The notes under the pieces were generated by a model. It saw only the letters and a program-made list of their open reading frames with translations. It had not been told where the DNA came from and did not search any database. Positions 1 to 7,091 of a stretch of DNA of 10,988 nt are shown one piece after another. The position numbers and the translations under genes were made by a program. Position 1 is the first letter of the stretch. Each line of letters starts with the position of its first letter. Source of the DNA: Desulfobacterales bacterium (GTDB lineage: Bacteria > Desulfobacterota > DSM-4660 > Desulfatiglandales > Desulfatiglandaceae); assembly GCA_022013615.1 (NCBI GenBank), contig JAKLQB010000332.1:1-10988 (forward strand), in the 5' to 3' direction.

Positions 1-233
1 CTCAGGTGAGAGATAATGTCCATTATTTCTTTTCGGTAGGGCTTTGGAGCACCCACATAACCCCATCCTTTTTGCGCCTGGTAGAGGCCGTCATAAGCTG
101 TGTCATGGTAGGATCTCATGAGATGAGGGATGTTCCTTTCAGTGAGAATCGAATCCAATAACTGGGCTTCAATATTATTTTCGAGAATAGCAACTTTTGT
201 GTAATTTTCCATACTTGTCATGTCTTTTTGCAA
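1..233 (-). CDS. DUF2007-like small hypothetical protein, 3' end cut by window edge
   Basis: This open frame runs off the left edge and was read directly from the sequence. From the ATG at 221 it gives 73 residues before the edge. The segment VAILENNIEAQLLDSILTER followed by NIPHLMRSYHD has the look of DUF2007-type putative signal-transducing proteins, which typically begin with a short beta strand and an 'EA-L-L-IL-IP' helix. No signal peptide or membrane segment is visible. The start is uncertain. ATG codons at 221 and 212 have no good ribosome site, whereas a TTG at 233-231 sits 9 bases after AGAAGGAT (250-243), so I take 233 as the most likely start. An in-frame stop at 251-249 bounds it. 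The gene begins about 30 bases after the lgt stop, which suggests cotranscription with lgt. Its function is unknown; the family assignment is from pattern memory and is moderate at best. Confidence 0.6.
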   Translation of the reverse strand, partial: MQKDMTSMENYTKVAILENNIEAQLLDSILTERNIPHLMRSYHDTAYDGLYQAQKGWGYVGAPKPYRKEIMDIISHL

Positions 234-242
234 AAAAACCAG

Positions 243-250
243 ATCCTTCT
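243..250 (-). promoter_or_regulatory. Ribosome binding site favouring a TTG start
   Basis: On the minus strand AGAAGGAT lies 9 bases before the TTG at 233-231 but 21 bases before the first ATG at 221. This spacing decides for the TTG start of the small downstream protein, unless translation is coupled to lgt. Confidence 0.4.
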
Positions 251-263
251 AACCAGCGATCAG

Positions 264-1046
264 TTACTTTTCTTTTAAAAGCGTCCAGAGAATGACAGCC
301 GCAAGGATCATGGCCAGGCAAAGCATCTGGCCCATGGAGAACATACCCCATAAAAGACCGATATGCGGATCAGGTTGTCGAAAAAATTCTGCCAGAAAGC
401 GAAATATACCATAACCGGCAAGAAACAGGCAAAGCATGGCCCCCGGGCGAAGCCGCATGCCCTTGAGTCCCCAGAGGATGATAAATAGCAACACGCCTTC
501 AAGGCCTGCTTCGTAAAGCTGGGAAGGGTGCCGGGGTAGCGTACCTCCCGTGGGAAAGACCATAGCCCAGGGTACAGAACTGGGCCGACCGTAGAGTTCA
601 CCATTGATAAAATTCCCCAGCCTTCCCAGGCCGAGGGCAATGGGAGCAGTCACAATGACCGTGTCTGCCACCTCCCAAACCGGTAGTTGGCGTGTACGGC
701 AAAACAGGATGCCCGCAAGCACAGCGCCAATGAGCCCCCCGTGAAAAGACATGCCGCCATGCCAGACAGCAATGATCTCCAATGGGTGTTCCAGATAGTA
801 CCCGAAATCGGGAAACTGATAGAAAAGCACGTACCCGAGGCGAGCGCCTATTATAAGGCCAATGGCACAATAGAAAATCAAATCCTGAAGCAATCTTCCT
901 TGTAGACCGAGACGGCGAGCGCGTGGCTGCACTTTGATAAGGAAGTAGGACGCGAGAAAGCCCAGCACGTACATTAGTCCATACCACCGGAGTTTGAACG
1001 GGCCGATCTCAATAATATTCGGATTTATCCTGGGAAAAGGTATCAT
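264..1046 (-). CDS. lgt: Phosphatidylglycerol--prolipoprotein diacylglyceryl transferase Lgt
   Basis: Lgt is an inner-membrane enzyme that moves the diacylglyceryl group of phosphatidylglycerol onto the lipobox cysteine of prolipoproteins, the first step of lipoprotein maturation. The 260-residue protein is near the usual family length and is strongly hydrophobic, with several membrane segments. The family signature is complete: HGGMSFHGG at residues 96-104, GRLGNFINGELYGR at 141-154, and the Y212/R216 pair leading into EFFRQPD at 220-226. By family alignment R142 and R216 correspond to the essential R143 and R239 of E. coli Lgt, and H102 to H103. The start MIPFPRINP is typical of the family, although no strong Shine-Dalgarno precedes it. 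It lies 92 bases after the last permease gene of the importer operon and appears to have its own promoter. The small DUF2007-like gene follows closely. The identification is secure. Confidence 0.97.
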   Translation of the reverse strand: MIPFPRINPNIIEIGPFKLRWYGLMYVLGFLASYFLIKVQPRARRLGLQGRLLQDLIFYCAIGLIIGARLGYVLFYQFPDFGYYLEHPLEIIAVWHGGMSFHGGLIGAVLAGILFCRTRQLPVWEVADTVIVTAPIALGLGRLGNFINGELYGRPSSVPWAMVFPTGGTLPRHPSQLYEAGLEGVLLFIILWGLKGMRLRPGAMLCLFLAGYGIFRFLAEFFRQPDPHIGLLWGMFSMGQMLCLAMILAAVILWTLLKEK

Positions 1047-1097
1047 AACACTGGTTCTTTGTAATTGGGCATGGTTTTAAATGTAATCATGGATAAT

Positions 1098-1127
1098 GTT
1101 ATAATTGATGGTATCGTAAAAAGTCAA
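1098..1127 (-). promoter_or_regulatory. Predicted sigma70-type promoter of lgt
   Basis: On the minus strand a -35 TTGACT (1127-1122, 5/6 consensus) is followed after 18 bases by a -10 TATAAC (1103-1098, 5/6). The -10 ends about 51 bases before the lgt ATG. The -35 begins only 11 bases past the stop codon of the preceding permease gene, and no terminator lies between, so lgt may be read both from this promoter and by read-through from the importer operon. An AT-rich inverted repeat, GTAAAA (1116-1121) and TTTTAC (1129-1134), flanks the -35 hexamer. Confidence 0.5.
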
Positions 1128-1138
1128 ATTTTACAGCA

Positions 1139-2119
1139 TTATTCAGGACGAAACGATCTACCCAAGGCCGCCGGTGCAGCGCCGCTCAGCAGGTTCACAA
1201 TGCGGCCAAGCACTGGCGTCGCCTTGCCTTTGGTATAGCCGTGTCCCTGCTGGGCCACGTTCACTAATACAAGGGCAAGGATCATTAGAGGAAACGGCGC
1301 AACCTGAAAGACCTGGGCTGGTACAGATGGCCACCACCCCTGGAAATGAATGCCCATTACCTGGAGGAAGGCAAACAGGTAAGCGCCTAAAGCGGCCTTC
1401 ACCGGGTGCCACCCACCGAAAATGACGATGGCAAGGGCGATCCATCCGGTTCCCTCTGCCCCCTGAGGTCGACCCCATCCAGGTTTGTTGCACAGTGAAA
1501 AGGTGGCCCCTGCCAGACCTACCAGTAGGCCACCTGCAATAGTATGCCACATCTGGATTCTCCGCGTATTGATGCCCCTGGCGTAAGCGGCATGGGGGTG
1601 TTCACCTACAGCCCTCAGGCAAAGCCCGCTTGGAGTCCGGTAAAGGTACCACCAGCACGCTCCTATCGCAAGGATGCTAATATATACCGGGGTACTGTGC
1701 TGGAAAAAAACCGGCCCTAACAGGGGAATTTTATGGAGAAACGGAATAGGCCAGGGGCTTACCATGGGACCGTAAAGCCGGGCATAAGGGTTTCCGAAAA
1801 AATAAGCCAGATCCCTGGCAGTGAGTGTCAGGACAAATCCCACTGCTACCTGTGACTGACCCAGGTAAACGCTAAAAACGCCCACTATCGCGGCCACGAG
1901 TCCACCTGCCGCTGCACCCGCCATAAAACCCAGCACAAGATTGTGGCTCTGATATGCGACCGCAAAGGCAACCATGGCGCTCAAAAGGATAGAGCCGTCC
2001 ATGGAGAGATTGATTACCCCGGACTTTTCCGTGACAGTTTCTCCGACAGCAGCAAGAACAATTGGGGCGGCTCCAGCCACAATGGAAGCCAGCAAGATGG
2101 TGATGTTCAGATCATCCAT
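1139..2119 (-). CDS. BMP-type (nucleoside) ABC importer, second permease subunit
   Basis: This is an inner-membrane permease of the BPD_transp_2 group (PF02653), the YufQ/NupQ-like subunit that pairs with the preceding permease to form the channel of a BMP-family importer, generally used for nucleosides. The 326-residue length is usual. Near the N-terminus the block GETVTEKSGVINLSMDG at about residues 26-42 is the hallmark of this subunit type. About nine to ten hydrophobic segments follow. A region reading LRAVGEHPHAAYARGIN (about 168-184) is the cytoplasmic loop that couples to the ATPase. The ATG at 2119 lies 9 bases after the TGA of the upstream permease and has only a weak GAAAGA ribosome site, so translational coupling is likely. 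The exact substrate cannot be read from sequence; purine nucleosides are the family default, but other small molecules are possible. Confidence 0.9.
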   Translation of the reverse strand: MDDLNITILLASIVAGAAPIVLAAVGETVTEKSGVINLSMDGSILLSAMVAFAVAYQSHNLVLGFMAGAAAGGLVAAIVGVFSVYLGQSQVAVGFVLTLTARDLAYFFGNPYARLYGPMVSPWPIPFLHKIPLLGPVFFQHSTPVYISILAIGACWWYLYRTPSGLCLRAVGEHPHAAYARGINTRRIQMWHTIAGGLLVGLAGATFSLCNKPGWGRPQGAEGTGWIALAIVIFGGWHPVKAALGAYLFAFLQVMGIHFQGWWPSVPAQVFQVAPFPLMILALVLVNVAQQGHGYTKGKATPVLGRIVNLLSGAAPAALGRSFRPE

Positions 2120-2128
2120 AGAGATCTT

Positions 2129-3184
2129 TCAGTGGTTATCAGTCTGTCGTCGTTTTCGCCATACTTGCATCAAAAGAACCGCAAGCACCAAAGTCCCCTG
2201 GATAATCCCGCTCAATGATGAGTCGAGATGCAGCATCATGGGAAGCTGGATGCTGCCTATATTGAGGCAGGCAAAGAAAAAAGCAATGCCCGGCGTTACC
2301 CAGACCTTATAGTTAGCAAGCATTACCACAAGGAGTGCAAGGTATCCGTAGTTGCTGGAAATAGCGGGGATTAGACGGTGATAAACGCCAGTTACTTGAA
2401 AGGTGCCTGCCAGCCCTGCGCACCCGCCAGCCAGTACCATGGCGTATAGCATGAATCGGGTTGTCTTAAGGCCATGGAGGTAAGAGGCTTTAGGGTTACT
2501 TCCGATTCCTTTAAGAGCAAGCCCTAATCGCGTGCGTGTCAGGACCCAGCCCGTCCCAACCAGGGCAGCTATTGCCAGAGCAAGGCCAATGGGCGAAAGT
2601 CGCAGTGAAGGAAGTGAGGGAAGCCACACAGAGGGAGGGAACAATTCGGTGCCGCTCATGGAGGCAACACCGGGACGCTTCCACGGTCCAAAAATGAGCC
2701 AGAGTGTGACCCCTAATGCCACAAAATTAAGCCCTAATCCTGCAAAGATCTCGTTGACCTCGAACCTGGTCCGAAGAAAACCTGCAATAACCGCCCAGAG
2801 ACCTCCACCCAGCATCCCCCCTAAAAAAGCGAGAATAAGAAAGACGCCTGGCATTCCGCTTTCAGCGCCAATACGCAGGACCGCTGTGGCAGAAACAGCC
2901 CCAGCCACCACCTGACCCTCCACGCCGATGTTCCATAGCCCGACACGGAATGTGAAAACCAGCCCGCACGCACACAAGGTGAGTGGAATCCAGGCCATCA
3001 GAACCTGGGTGAATTTGCTCCAGGAACCGAGGGCTCCTATAAAAAGGTGATAGAAGGCGGCAAACGGAGGGGCCCCCGCAACCAACAGCAAAAGGAAGGT
3101 GAGACAAAGGACTCCCGCGAGAAGGAACAAAGTCTCGACAAGGGATTCTTTTAGGTTTTGCATCCTGTTTGCCAGTGGGATCAT
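2129..3184 (-). CDS. BMP-type (nucleoside) ABC importer, first permease subunit
   Basis: This 351-residue permease is YufP/NupP-like (PF02653) and forms one half of the membrane channel. An N-terminal membrane segment at about residues 16-38 precedes the conserved motif NIGVEGQ (about 85-91), diagnostic of this subunit type, then FEVNEIFAGLGLNF, and the coupling loop GIGSNPKASYLHGL near residue 226-239. Hydrophobic helices fill most of the rest, and the tail WRKRRQ is basic, consistent with a cytoplasmic C-terminus. The start ATG overlaps the stop of the ATPase gene by one base (TAATG on the minus strand), a classic coupling arrangement. An AGGAAAA ribosome site lies about 12 bases upstream; the Met at residue 8 is a less likely alternative. 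It is the third gene of the importer operon. Confidence 0.92.
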   Translation of the reverse strand: MIPLANRMQNLKESLVETLFLLAGVLCLTFLLLLVAGAPPFAAFYHLFIGALGSWSKFTQVLMAWIPLTLCACGLVFTFRVGLWNIGVEGQVVAGAVSATAVLRIGAESGMPGVFLILAFLGGMLGGGLWAVIAGFLRTRFEVNEIFAGLGLNFVALGVTLWLIFGPWKRPGVASMSGTELFPPSVWLPSLPSLRLSPIGLALAIAALVGTGWVLTRTRLGLALKGIGSNPKASYLHGLKTTRFMLYAMVLAGGCAGLAGTFQVTGVYHRLIPAISSNYGYLALLVVMLANYKVWVTPGIAFFFACLNIGSIQLPMMLHLDSSLSGIIQGTLVLAVLLMQVWRKRRQTDNH

Positions 3185-4644
3185 TAATATATTTTTCCTG
3201 CTATGGCCTGCCCAAGGTCACTCAAGGTAGTGTCACAGGTTTTGACATCCTTGACCACTGCCCCGTTGTAAAATACAAGGATCCGATTAGAAACCTGAAG
3301 GATTTCATCAAGTTCTGCAGAGGAAAACACAATGCTTGTACCACTGGCAGTATACTCAATCAATTGTTCCCATACCCAGCGGGCCGATTCAACATCGAGC
3401 CCTCTGGTGGGGTGCTCCAGCAGAAGTATAAGTGGATCTATTGGCATAAGTGCCAGGAGAAGACGCTGTTGATTTCCACCAGACAGGGACTCTACTTTCG
3501 AGGAAGGTCTTCCCACAACCCGAAACCGGTCGATTCTTTCGCTTGCCCGTTTTCGAGACTGCTCCCAGGGGATCACAATTCCCTTTCGCTGTTTCAAGGC
3601 AAAATGCTCGGTTATGGTCAGCCCAGGAATAAGGCCTTCTTCAAGACGTGCAGTGGGGAGAAAAGTGACGCCACGGTCCTTAAAGGCGTGATAGTCCTGA
3701 CCTGTCATGGTCCTTTGGCACACCCGGATCATCCCCTTCTCAGGCTTTTCAAGACCTGCTGCCACACGGAGAAAAACCCCCTGACCGCTTCCTTCCAGGC
3801 CGGCTAAACCCACAACCTCTCCCTGCCTAATGACCACATCGCATTCTAAAAGTCCGGCCCGTCCTCCTGGGGCCGAAACTTTCTCCATGTCCAAAGTTAC
3901 CTTTCCTGGTCTTGTATCAACACATGGAGGTGGGGATGGTGGGGCGCCAAACATCCATTCCAAGAGTTTCCGGGTGTCAAAAGGGTGGCGCACCTCACCC
4001 ATGACCCTGCCCTGCCTCAGTACGGTCACGCCATGGCACAGGGCCTCCACATCCTCCAGTTTGTGGGAAACCAGCAGGATAGTTTTTCCCTGGGCGGCCA
4101 ACTTTCTGAGTGCCTCAAACAGTGTCTGCCTTTGAAGGCTGGAGATTCCGGTGGTTGGTTCGTCCAGAATCAGTACCTTGACCCCAAGTGCCAGAAGCCT
4201 AATAATTTCGAGCTGCTGACGCTCCCCAACAGTGAGGGACCGGACCTTTGCATCCGGGTCAAGGTGGAAACCAAAATACCTGGTAGAACTTTCGAGTTGT
4301 CTGCGATGGGATGCCTTCTTAAGGGCAATTCCATGCAACCGGCCCATCATGTAGTTTTCAAGGACCGAGAGCGGCGGGAAGTCGAGGGGATCCTGATAGA
4401 GCATCCCGATGCCGAGTCTGGTGGCCTGAGATGGCCCTTTGTATTCCACGGGCCTGTCTTCCAAGAGGATGCTCCCATCGGTCTTGTGCACATAACCCGC
4501 CAGTATTTTCATCAGGGTGCTTTTACCGGCACCGTTTTCTCCCAGGATCCCTTGAATAGACCCCGAAGCGATCTCCATACAGATCCCGTCGTTGGCGTGT
4601 ACTTTTCCGTAGTGTTTATGGATATCTCGGAGCGTGACCCGCAT
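3184..4644 (-). CDS. BMP-type (nucleoside) ABC importer, double-domain ATPase
   Basis: This cytoplasmic ATPase of 486 residues carries two ABC domains in one chain, as in YufO/NupO and the CUT2 sugar importers. Domain 1 has a canonical Walker A GENGAGKST (35-43), a degenerate signature LTVGERQQ (137-144), Walker B VLILDEP (157-163) and the switch histidine H194. Domain 2 has a Walker A without the lysine, GLEGSGQG (282-289), a canonical signature LSGGNQQ (387-393), and a Walker B reading LLLEHPT in which the catalytic Asp-Glu pair is Glu410-His411. One composite site (Walker A1 with signature 2) is therefore intact and the other looks dead. Such asymmetry is known in this family. The ATG follows GAGAAGG (4655-4649) after 4 bases. 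It lies 33 bases after the binding-protein gene and overlaps the permease start by one base. Confidence 0.95.
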   Translation of the reverse strand: MRVTLRDIHKHYGKVHANDGICMEIASGSIQGILGENGAGKSTLMKILAGYVHKTDGSILLEDRPVEYKGPSQATRLGIGMLYQDPLDFPPLSVLENYMMGRLHGIALKKASHRRQLESSTRYFGFHLDPDAKVRSLTVGERQQLEIIRLLALGVKVLILDEPTTGISSLQRQTLFEALRKLAAQGKTILLVSHKLEDVEALCHGVTVLRQGRVMGEVRHPFDTRKLLEWMFGAPPSPPPCVDTRPGKVTLDMEKVSAPGGRAGLLECDVVIRQGEVVGLAGLEGSGQGVFLRVAAGLEKPEKGMIRVCQRTMTGQDYHAFKDRGVTFLPTARLEEGLIPGLTITEHFALKQRKGIVIPWEQSRKRASERIDRFRVVGRPSSKVESLSGGNQQRLLLALMPIDPLILLLEHPTRGLDVESARWVWEQLIEYTASGTSIVFSSAELDEILQVSNRILVFYNGAVVKDVKTCDTTLSDLGQAIAGKIY

Positions 4645-4677
4645 GGACCCTTCTCAGGTAATATGTTTTGTTCCAAC

Positions 4678-5871
4678 TCACTTAGCCTTGCTCTGTCCAA
4701 TCATCCCCTTCAGAAGCTGTTTCATATACCAGACTTGCTGATCGCTGGCCACTTCACCGGCTTTGAGGAAGGGAGTCCCATCCTGATAATCAAGGGGCCC
4801 TTTGAAAAGCTGCACCTTACCTGTGGCAAGGTCTTTGATGAAACTATCTAAACTGGTCTCGACTGACTGGGGAAGCGCCGGTCCGGGAAGAAACCCCACG
4901 GTACTGGTGTCCGGATCATTGATATCCTTCCAGTCTGGACCAAGCCAGAGCCATTCCTGCTTCCACTTTCCATCCATGATGGCCTTTACAAAATTTACGT
5001 ATTCTGGGCCCCAGTTGAAATAGGGAACTCCCAGGCAAACCTCACCGGCTCCGGAACAGGCGCCTTTGTAGTCGTAAGGAATAGCCCAGATTTTCTTACC
5101 TTCCTGCGATTTTTGTCGGGCCACCACCAGTGACTCTGTGGTATCTATACCGGATATAATCACATCATAGCCGGTGTTCACAAAATTTTGTGCCACCTGG
5201 GTCGGGTCAGAGGTAACACCAGGGATATTGAACCAGAACCCTATCCATGTCACCTGAAAGCTGAGGTCTTTTGCATCTTTATTGAGTACCTTTTCCCAGG
5301 CATAGCGCGCCCCCAGATAGCATGATGCTACCAGGCGACGGGTTTCCTCATTAACCAGGGGACCCAGATAGCCGATCTTGCCGGTCCGAGTGGTGAGAGC
5401 CGCCGCAAAGCCTGCCATCATCTTGCCATATTCCATACGACCCATAATATTGGAAAGATTCTTGGGGGCCTTACCTGTAAGAACATCGTCCCCTGAAACA
5501 TGTATAAAATAGGTCTTGGGATGAAGCAGCGCCGCCTCCCGTATCCCATCTTTCATATCATCGGAATTGCCGATGATCAATTGCGCTCCCTTTTCCACAA
5601 GGTCGTCCACCAACTGGGGAACGGTGATCCCGGGTCTATCTGCCGGATTGACCTTGTCGATATAGATCATTTTCGCCCCCGGGACCTTCTCTTCCATGTA
5701 ACGCCCGGCATCATAATGCGCCTGGCTCCACCCGTGGTCATTGTAAGGGCCTACTAAAAGCATGCCGAAAACGAACTGCTTATCTATTGCCATGGCGCTG
5801 ACGGGACTTAAAAGTGCCACGGAAACCGCCAAAAGGATCCCAGATACAATACTCAAAGGTTTTTTCCACAT
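4678..5871 (-). CDS. BMP-family periplasmic substrate-binding protein of an ABC importer
   Basis: This is the binding component of the importer encoded downstream (BMP/PnrA-like family, PF02608). A Sec signal peptide is clear: MWKK, a hydrophobic core at about residues 7-22, and a likely cleavage after AMA (26-28) before IDKQF. There is no lipobox cysteine, unlike many family members such as TmpC/PnrA, so the mature protein is probably soluble in the periplasm. Recognisable BMP blocks are FVFGMLLVGPYNDHGWSQAH (33-52), GAQLIIGNSDD (95-105), TGKIGYLGP (163-171) and GYDVIISGIDTTES (234-247). C272 and C279 (CX6C) could form a disulfide. At 397 residues it is longer than typical ~330-350-residue members because of a Trp-rich C-terminal extension starting near residue 302. 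A strong AAGGAGG ribosome site precedes the ATG. It is the first gene of the operon. Family knowledge suggests purine nucleosides as ligand; the specificity is unproven. Confidence 0.93.
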   Translation of the reverse strand: MWKKPLSIVSGILLAVSVALLSPVSAMAIDKQFVFGMLLVGPYNDHGWSQAHYDAGRYMEEKVPGAKMIYIDKVNPADRPGITVPQLVDDLVEKGAQLIIGNSDDMKDGIREAALLHPKTYFIHVSGDDVLTGKAPKNLSNIMGRMEYGKMMAGFAAALTTRTGKIGYLGPLVNEETRRLVASCYLGARYAWEKVLNKDAKDLSFQVTWIGFWFNIPGVTSDPTQVAQNFVNTGYDVIISGIDTTESLVVARQKSQEGKKIWAIPYDYKGACSGAGEVCLGVPYFNWGPEYVNFVKAIMDGKWKQEWLWLGPDWKDINDPDTSTVGFLPGPALPQSVETSLDSFIKDLATGKVQLFKGPLDYQDGTPFLKAGEVASDQQVWYMKQLLKGMIGQSKAK

Positions 5872-5878
5872 AGTTCTT

Positions 5879-5885
5879 CCTCCTT
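5879..5885 (-). promoter_or_regulatory. Strong ribosome binding site of the BMP binding-protein gene
   Basis: A full AAGGAGG lies 7 bases before the ATG at 5871. It is much stronger than the sites of the ATPase and permease genes, which fits the usual excess of binding protein over the membrane complex. Confidence 0.75.
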
Positions 5886-5950
5886 TTTTTAATACTGAAA
5901 GTCAGTTTGCGTTTGATGATGCTGGTAAGGGTTTGCTTTTAGATAGATTC

Positions 5951-5979
5951 GATATAGGAGAAATGTCTTTACGTGTCAA
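5951..5979 (-). promoter_or_regulatory. Predicted sigma70-type promoter of the nucleoside importer operon
   Basis: On the minus strand a perfect -35 TTGACA (5979-5974) is followed after exactly 17 bases by TATATC (5956-5951, 4/6 of the -10 consensus). This predicts a transcript start near 5944 and a leader of about 70 bases before the ATG at 5871. The leader holds a short perfect hairpin (ACTGA/TCAGT, 5894-5906) but no riboswitch I recognise. A pair of inverted ACGTGTyA elements (5971-5978 and 6006-6013) overlaps and precedes the -35. Confidence 0.6.
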
Positions 5980-6013
5980 GGAGTAAACGGGGTCAACAGC
6001 AATTCTAACACGT
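5971..6013. promoter_or_regulatory. Possible regulator half-sites at the importer promoter
   Basis: ACGTGTCA on the plus strand (5971-5978) and ACGTGTTA on the minus strand (6013-6006) form an inverted pair matching at 7 of 8 positions, with about 35 bases between centres. One copy overlaps the -35 hexamer and the other lies upstream of it, a layout compatible with repressor or activator binding. Chance occurrence is quite possible. Confidence 0.2.
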
Positions 6014-6032
6014 TGGTTCCTTTTCTCTTTCT

Positions 6033-7043
6033 TTATCCGAATATCTTGGAGATTTCATCCTGATGATAAACCGGCAAAGGCAGGTTTTCCCCATTTCTTA
6101 TCAGCCTCATACCTTCTTCCTTGGGCATCATAACGCCAATCCGGGCGGCCGTGATACCCACTGCTGACAATCTGCTTATCACATCTTCAGAAACCGACGG
6201 GGAGACTGCTATTAAAAGCGAACCCGAAGCGAAAGTACCCAGCGGGTCTACATGATAAAACTCGCACAACTTAAGTGTTTCCTCACTGATAGGTATCTTA
6301 TCGTAGTGTACCTCTACACCGAGATCACTTGCCGTTGCCATCTCAAAAATACCGGTGACAATACCACCCTCGGTTGGATCATGCAATGCATGGACCTCTT
6401 TGATAGATGAGACTACACTTGCTTCCTTAACCACACTTATACCGGGATTATAGAGGTAATTCTTTGCCCTCGCCAAAAGCTTATTTCCCAAATGTCCTCT
6501 TAATTCCTTCTCCTTTTCCAGGGCGATGATTGCTGTTGCCTCTATGGCTGATGATTTCGTCATAATCAAATCATCACCCAGACGTGCCTCTGAAGTGGGC
6601 TTCAAGTTATCCCTTCCAACCTCCCCCAGCATATGCCCAATCACAACAGGGTTATTCACACTGTGGGTTACTTCAGTATGCCCGCCGCAGTATGAAATCC
6701 CGAGCTCCTTACAACTCTTGGACAGTTGTGAAAAGATACGCTTTAGCTCATCAGCACTGCTGGCCGCTGGCATGAGGATTGTCGCGAGAAACCACATGGG
6801 TTTCCCCCCCATTGCAGCTATATCATTGGCATTGATGTTTACGGCATAATGGCCGATCTCGCTTGTAACATGTGTGATGGGGTCTGTCTTTGCCACGAGG
6901 TAACTGCTCCCCATATCAATGATAGCAGCATCCTCGCCGATTCCTGCTCCTATTAATACCCTGTTTTCCTTGTGGGTATAATCAGATATCAGCTTTCCAA
7001 GAATATCATGGTCAATTTTCCCTATTCGTAAGTTCGGGCTCAT
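6033..7043 (-). CDS. AIR synthase-related protein, HypE-like, substrate unknown
   Basis: This 336-residue protein belongs to the AIR synthase/HypE/SelD/ThiL superfamily, whose members bind ATP and phosphorylate or activate a substrate at a dimer interface. The N-terminal AIRS domain shows GIGEDAAIID (35-44), TDPI (53-56) and VNINANDIAAMGGKP (68-82), followed by GGHTEV (120-125). The C-terminal domain shows HDPTEGGI (221-228) and DPLGTFASGS (266-275). It resembles HypE, the hydrogenase maturation enzyme, but lacks both the HGSGG start and the C-terminal Pro-Arg-Ile-Cys tail whose cysteine carries the cyano group. It ends in KIFG, so it should not be called HypE. No soluble-export or membrane signal is visible, so it is probably cytoplasmic. 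The ATG at 7043 has only a weak ribosome site. It follows the Trm112-like gene by 48 bases. The superfamily is certain; the function is unknown. Confidence 0.88.
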   Translation of the reverse strand: MSPNLRIGKIDHDILGKLISDYTHKENRVLIGAGIGEDAAIIDMGSSYLVAKTDPITHVTSEIGHYAVNINANDIAAMGGKPMWFLATILMPAASSADELKRIFSQLSKSCKELGISYCGGHTEVTHSVNNPVVIGHMLGEVGRDNLKPTSEARLGDDLIMTKSSAIEATAIIALEKEKELRGHLGNKLLARAKNYLYNPGISVVKEASVVSSIKEVHALHDPTEGGIVTGIFEMATASDLGVEVHYDKIPISEETLKLCEFYHVDPLGTFASGSLLIAVSPSVSEDVISRLSAVGITAARIGVMMPKEEGMRLIRNGENLPLPVYHQDEISKIFG

Positions 7044-7091
7044 CTCGATTTTTTTCTCAAAGCGGGAATCAGAAATAGAGCAAGAAAAGGA

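Noticed and set aside
598..987. A 129-codon frame on the minus strand within lgt
   Set aside because: It lies in a shifted frame of lgt; the intact Lgt signature shows which frame is real, and no frameshift is needed.
1116..1134. Inverted repeat GTAAAA/TTTTAC around the lgt -35 box as a terminator of the importer operon
   Set aside because: The stem is almost all A-T, so it would not form a stable terminator hairpin; at most it is an operator candidate.
3169..3807. A 212-codon plus-strand open frame
   Set aside because: It is antisense to the second half of the ATPase gene, where the LSGGNQQ signature fixes the true frame.
3985..4851. A 288-codon open frame on the plus strand across the ATPase and binding-protein genes
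   Set aside because: It is exactly antisense to two genes with unmistakable conserved motifs, crosses their junction, and its translation shows no recognisable domain.
5894..5906. Hairpin ACTGA-AAG-TCAGT in the importer leader
   Set aside because: A 5-bp stem without GC richness or a following T-run in the transcript is too weak for a terminator or attenuator, and no riboswitch fold is recognisable around it.
6033..7043. Annotation as HypE or as thiamine-monophosphate kinase ThiL
   Set aside because: The HypE termini are missing and there is no thiamine-gene context; the shared motifs support only the AIR-synthase superfamily.
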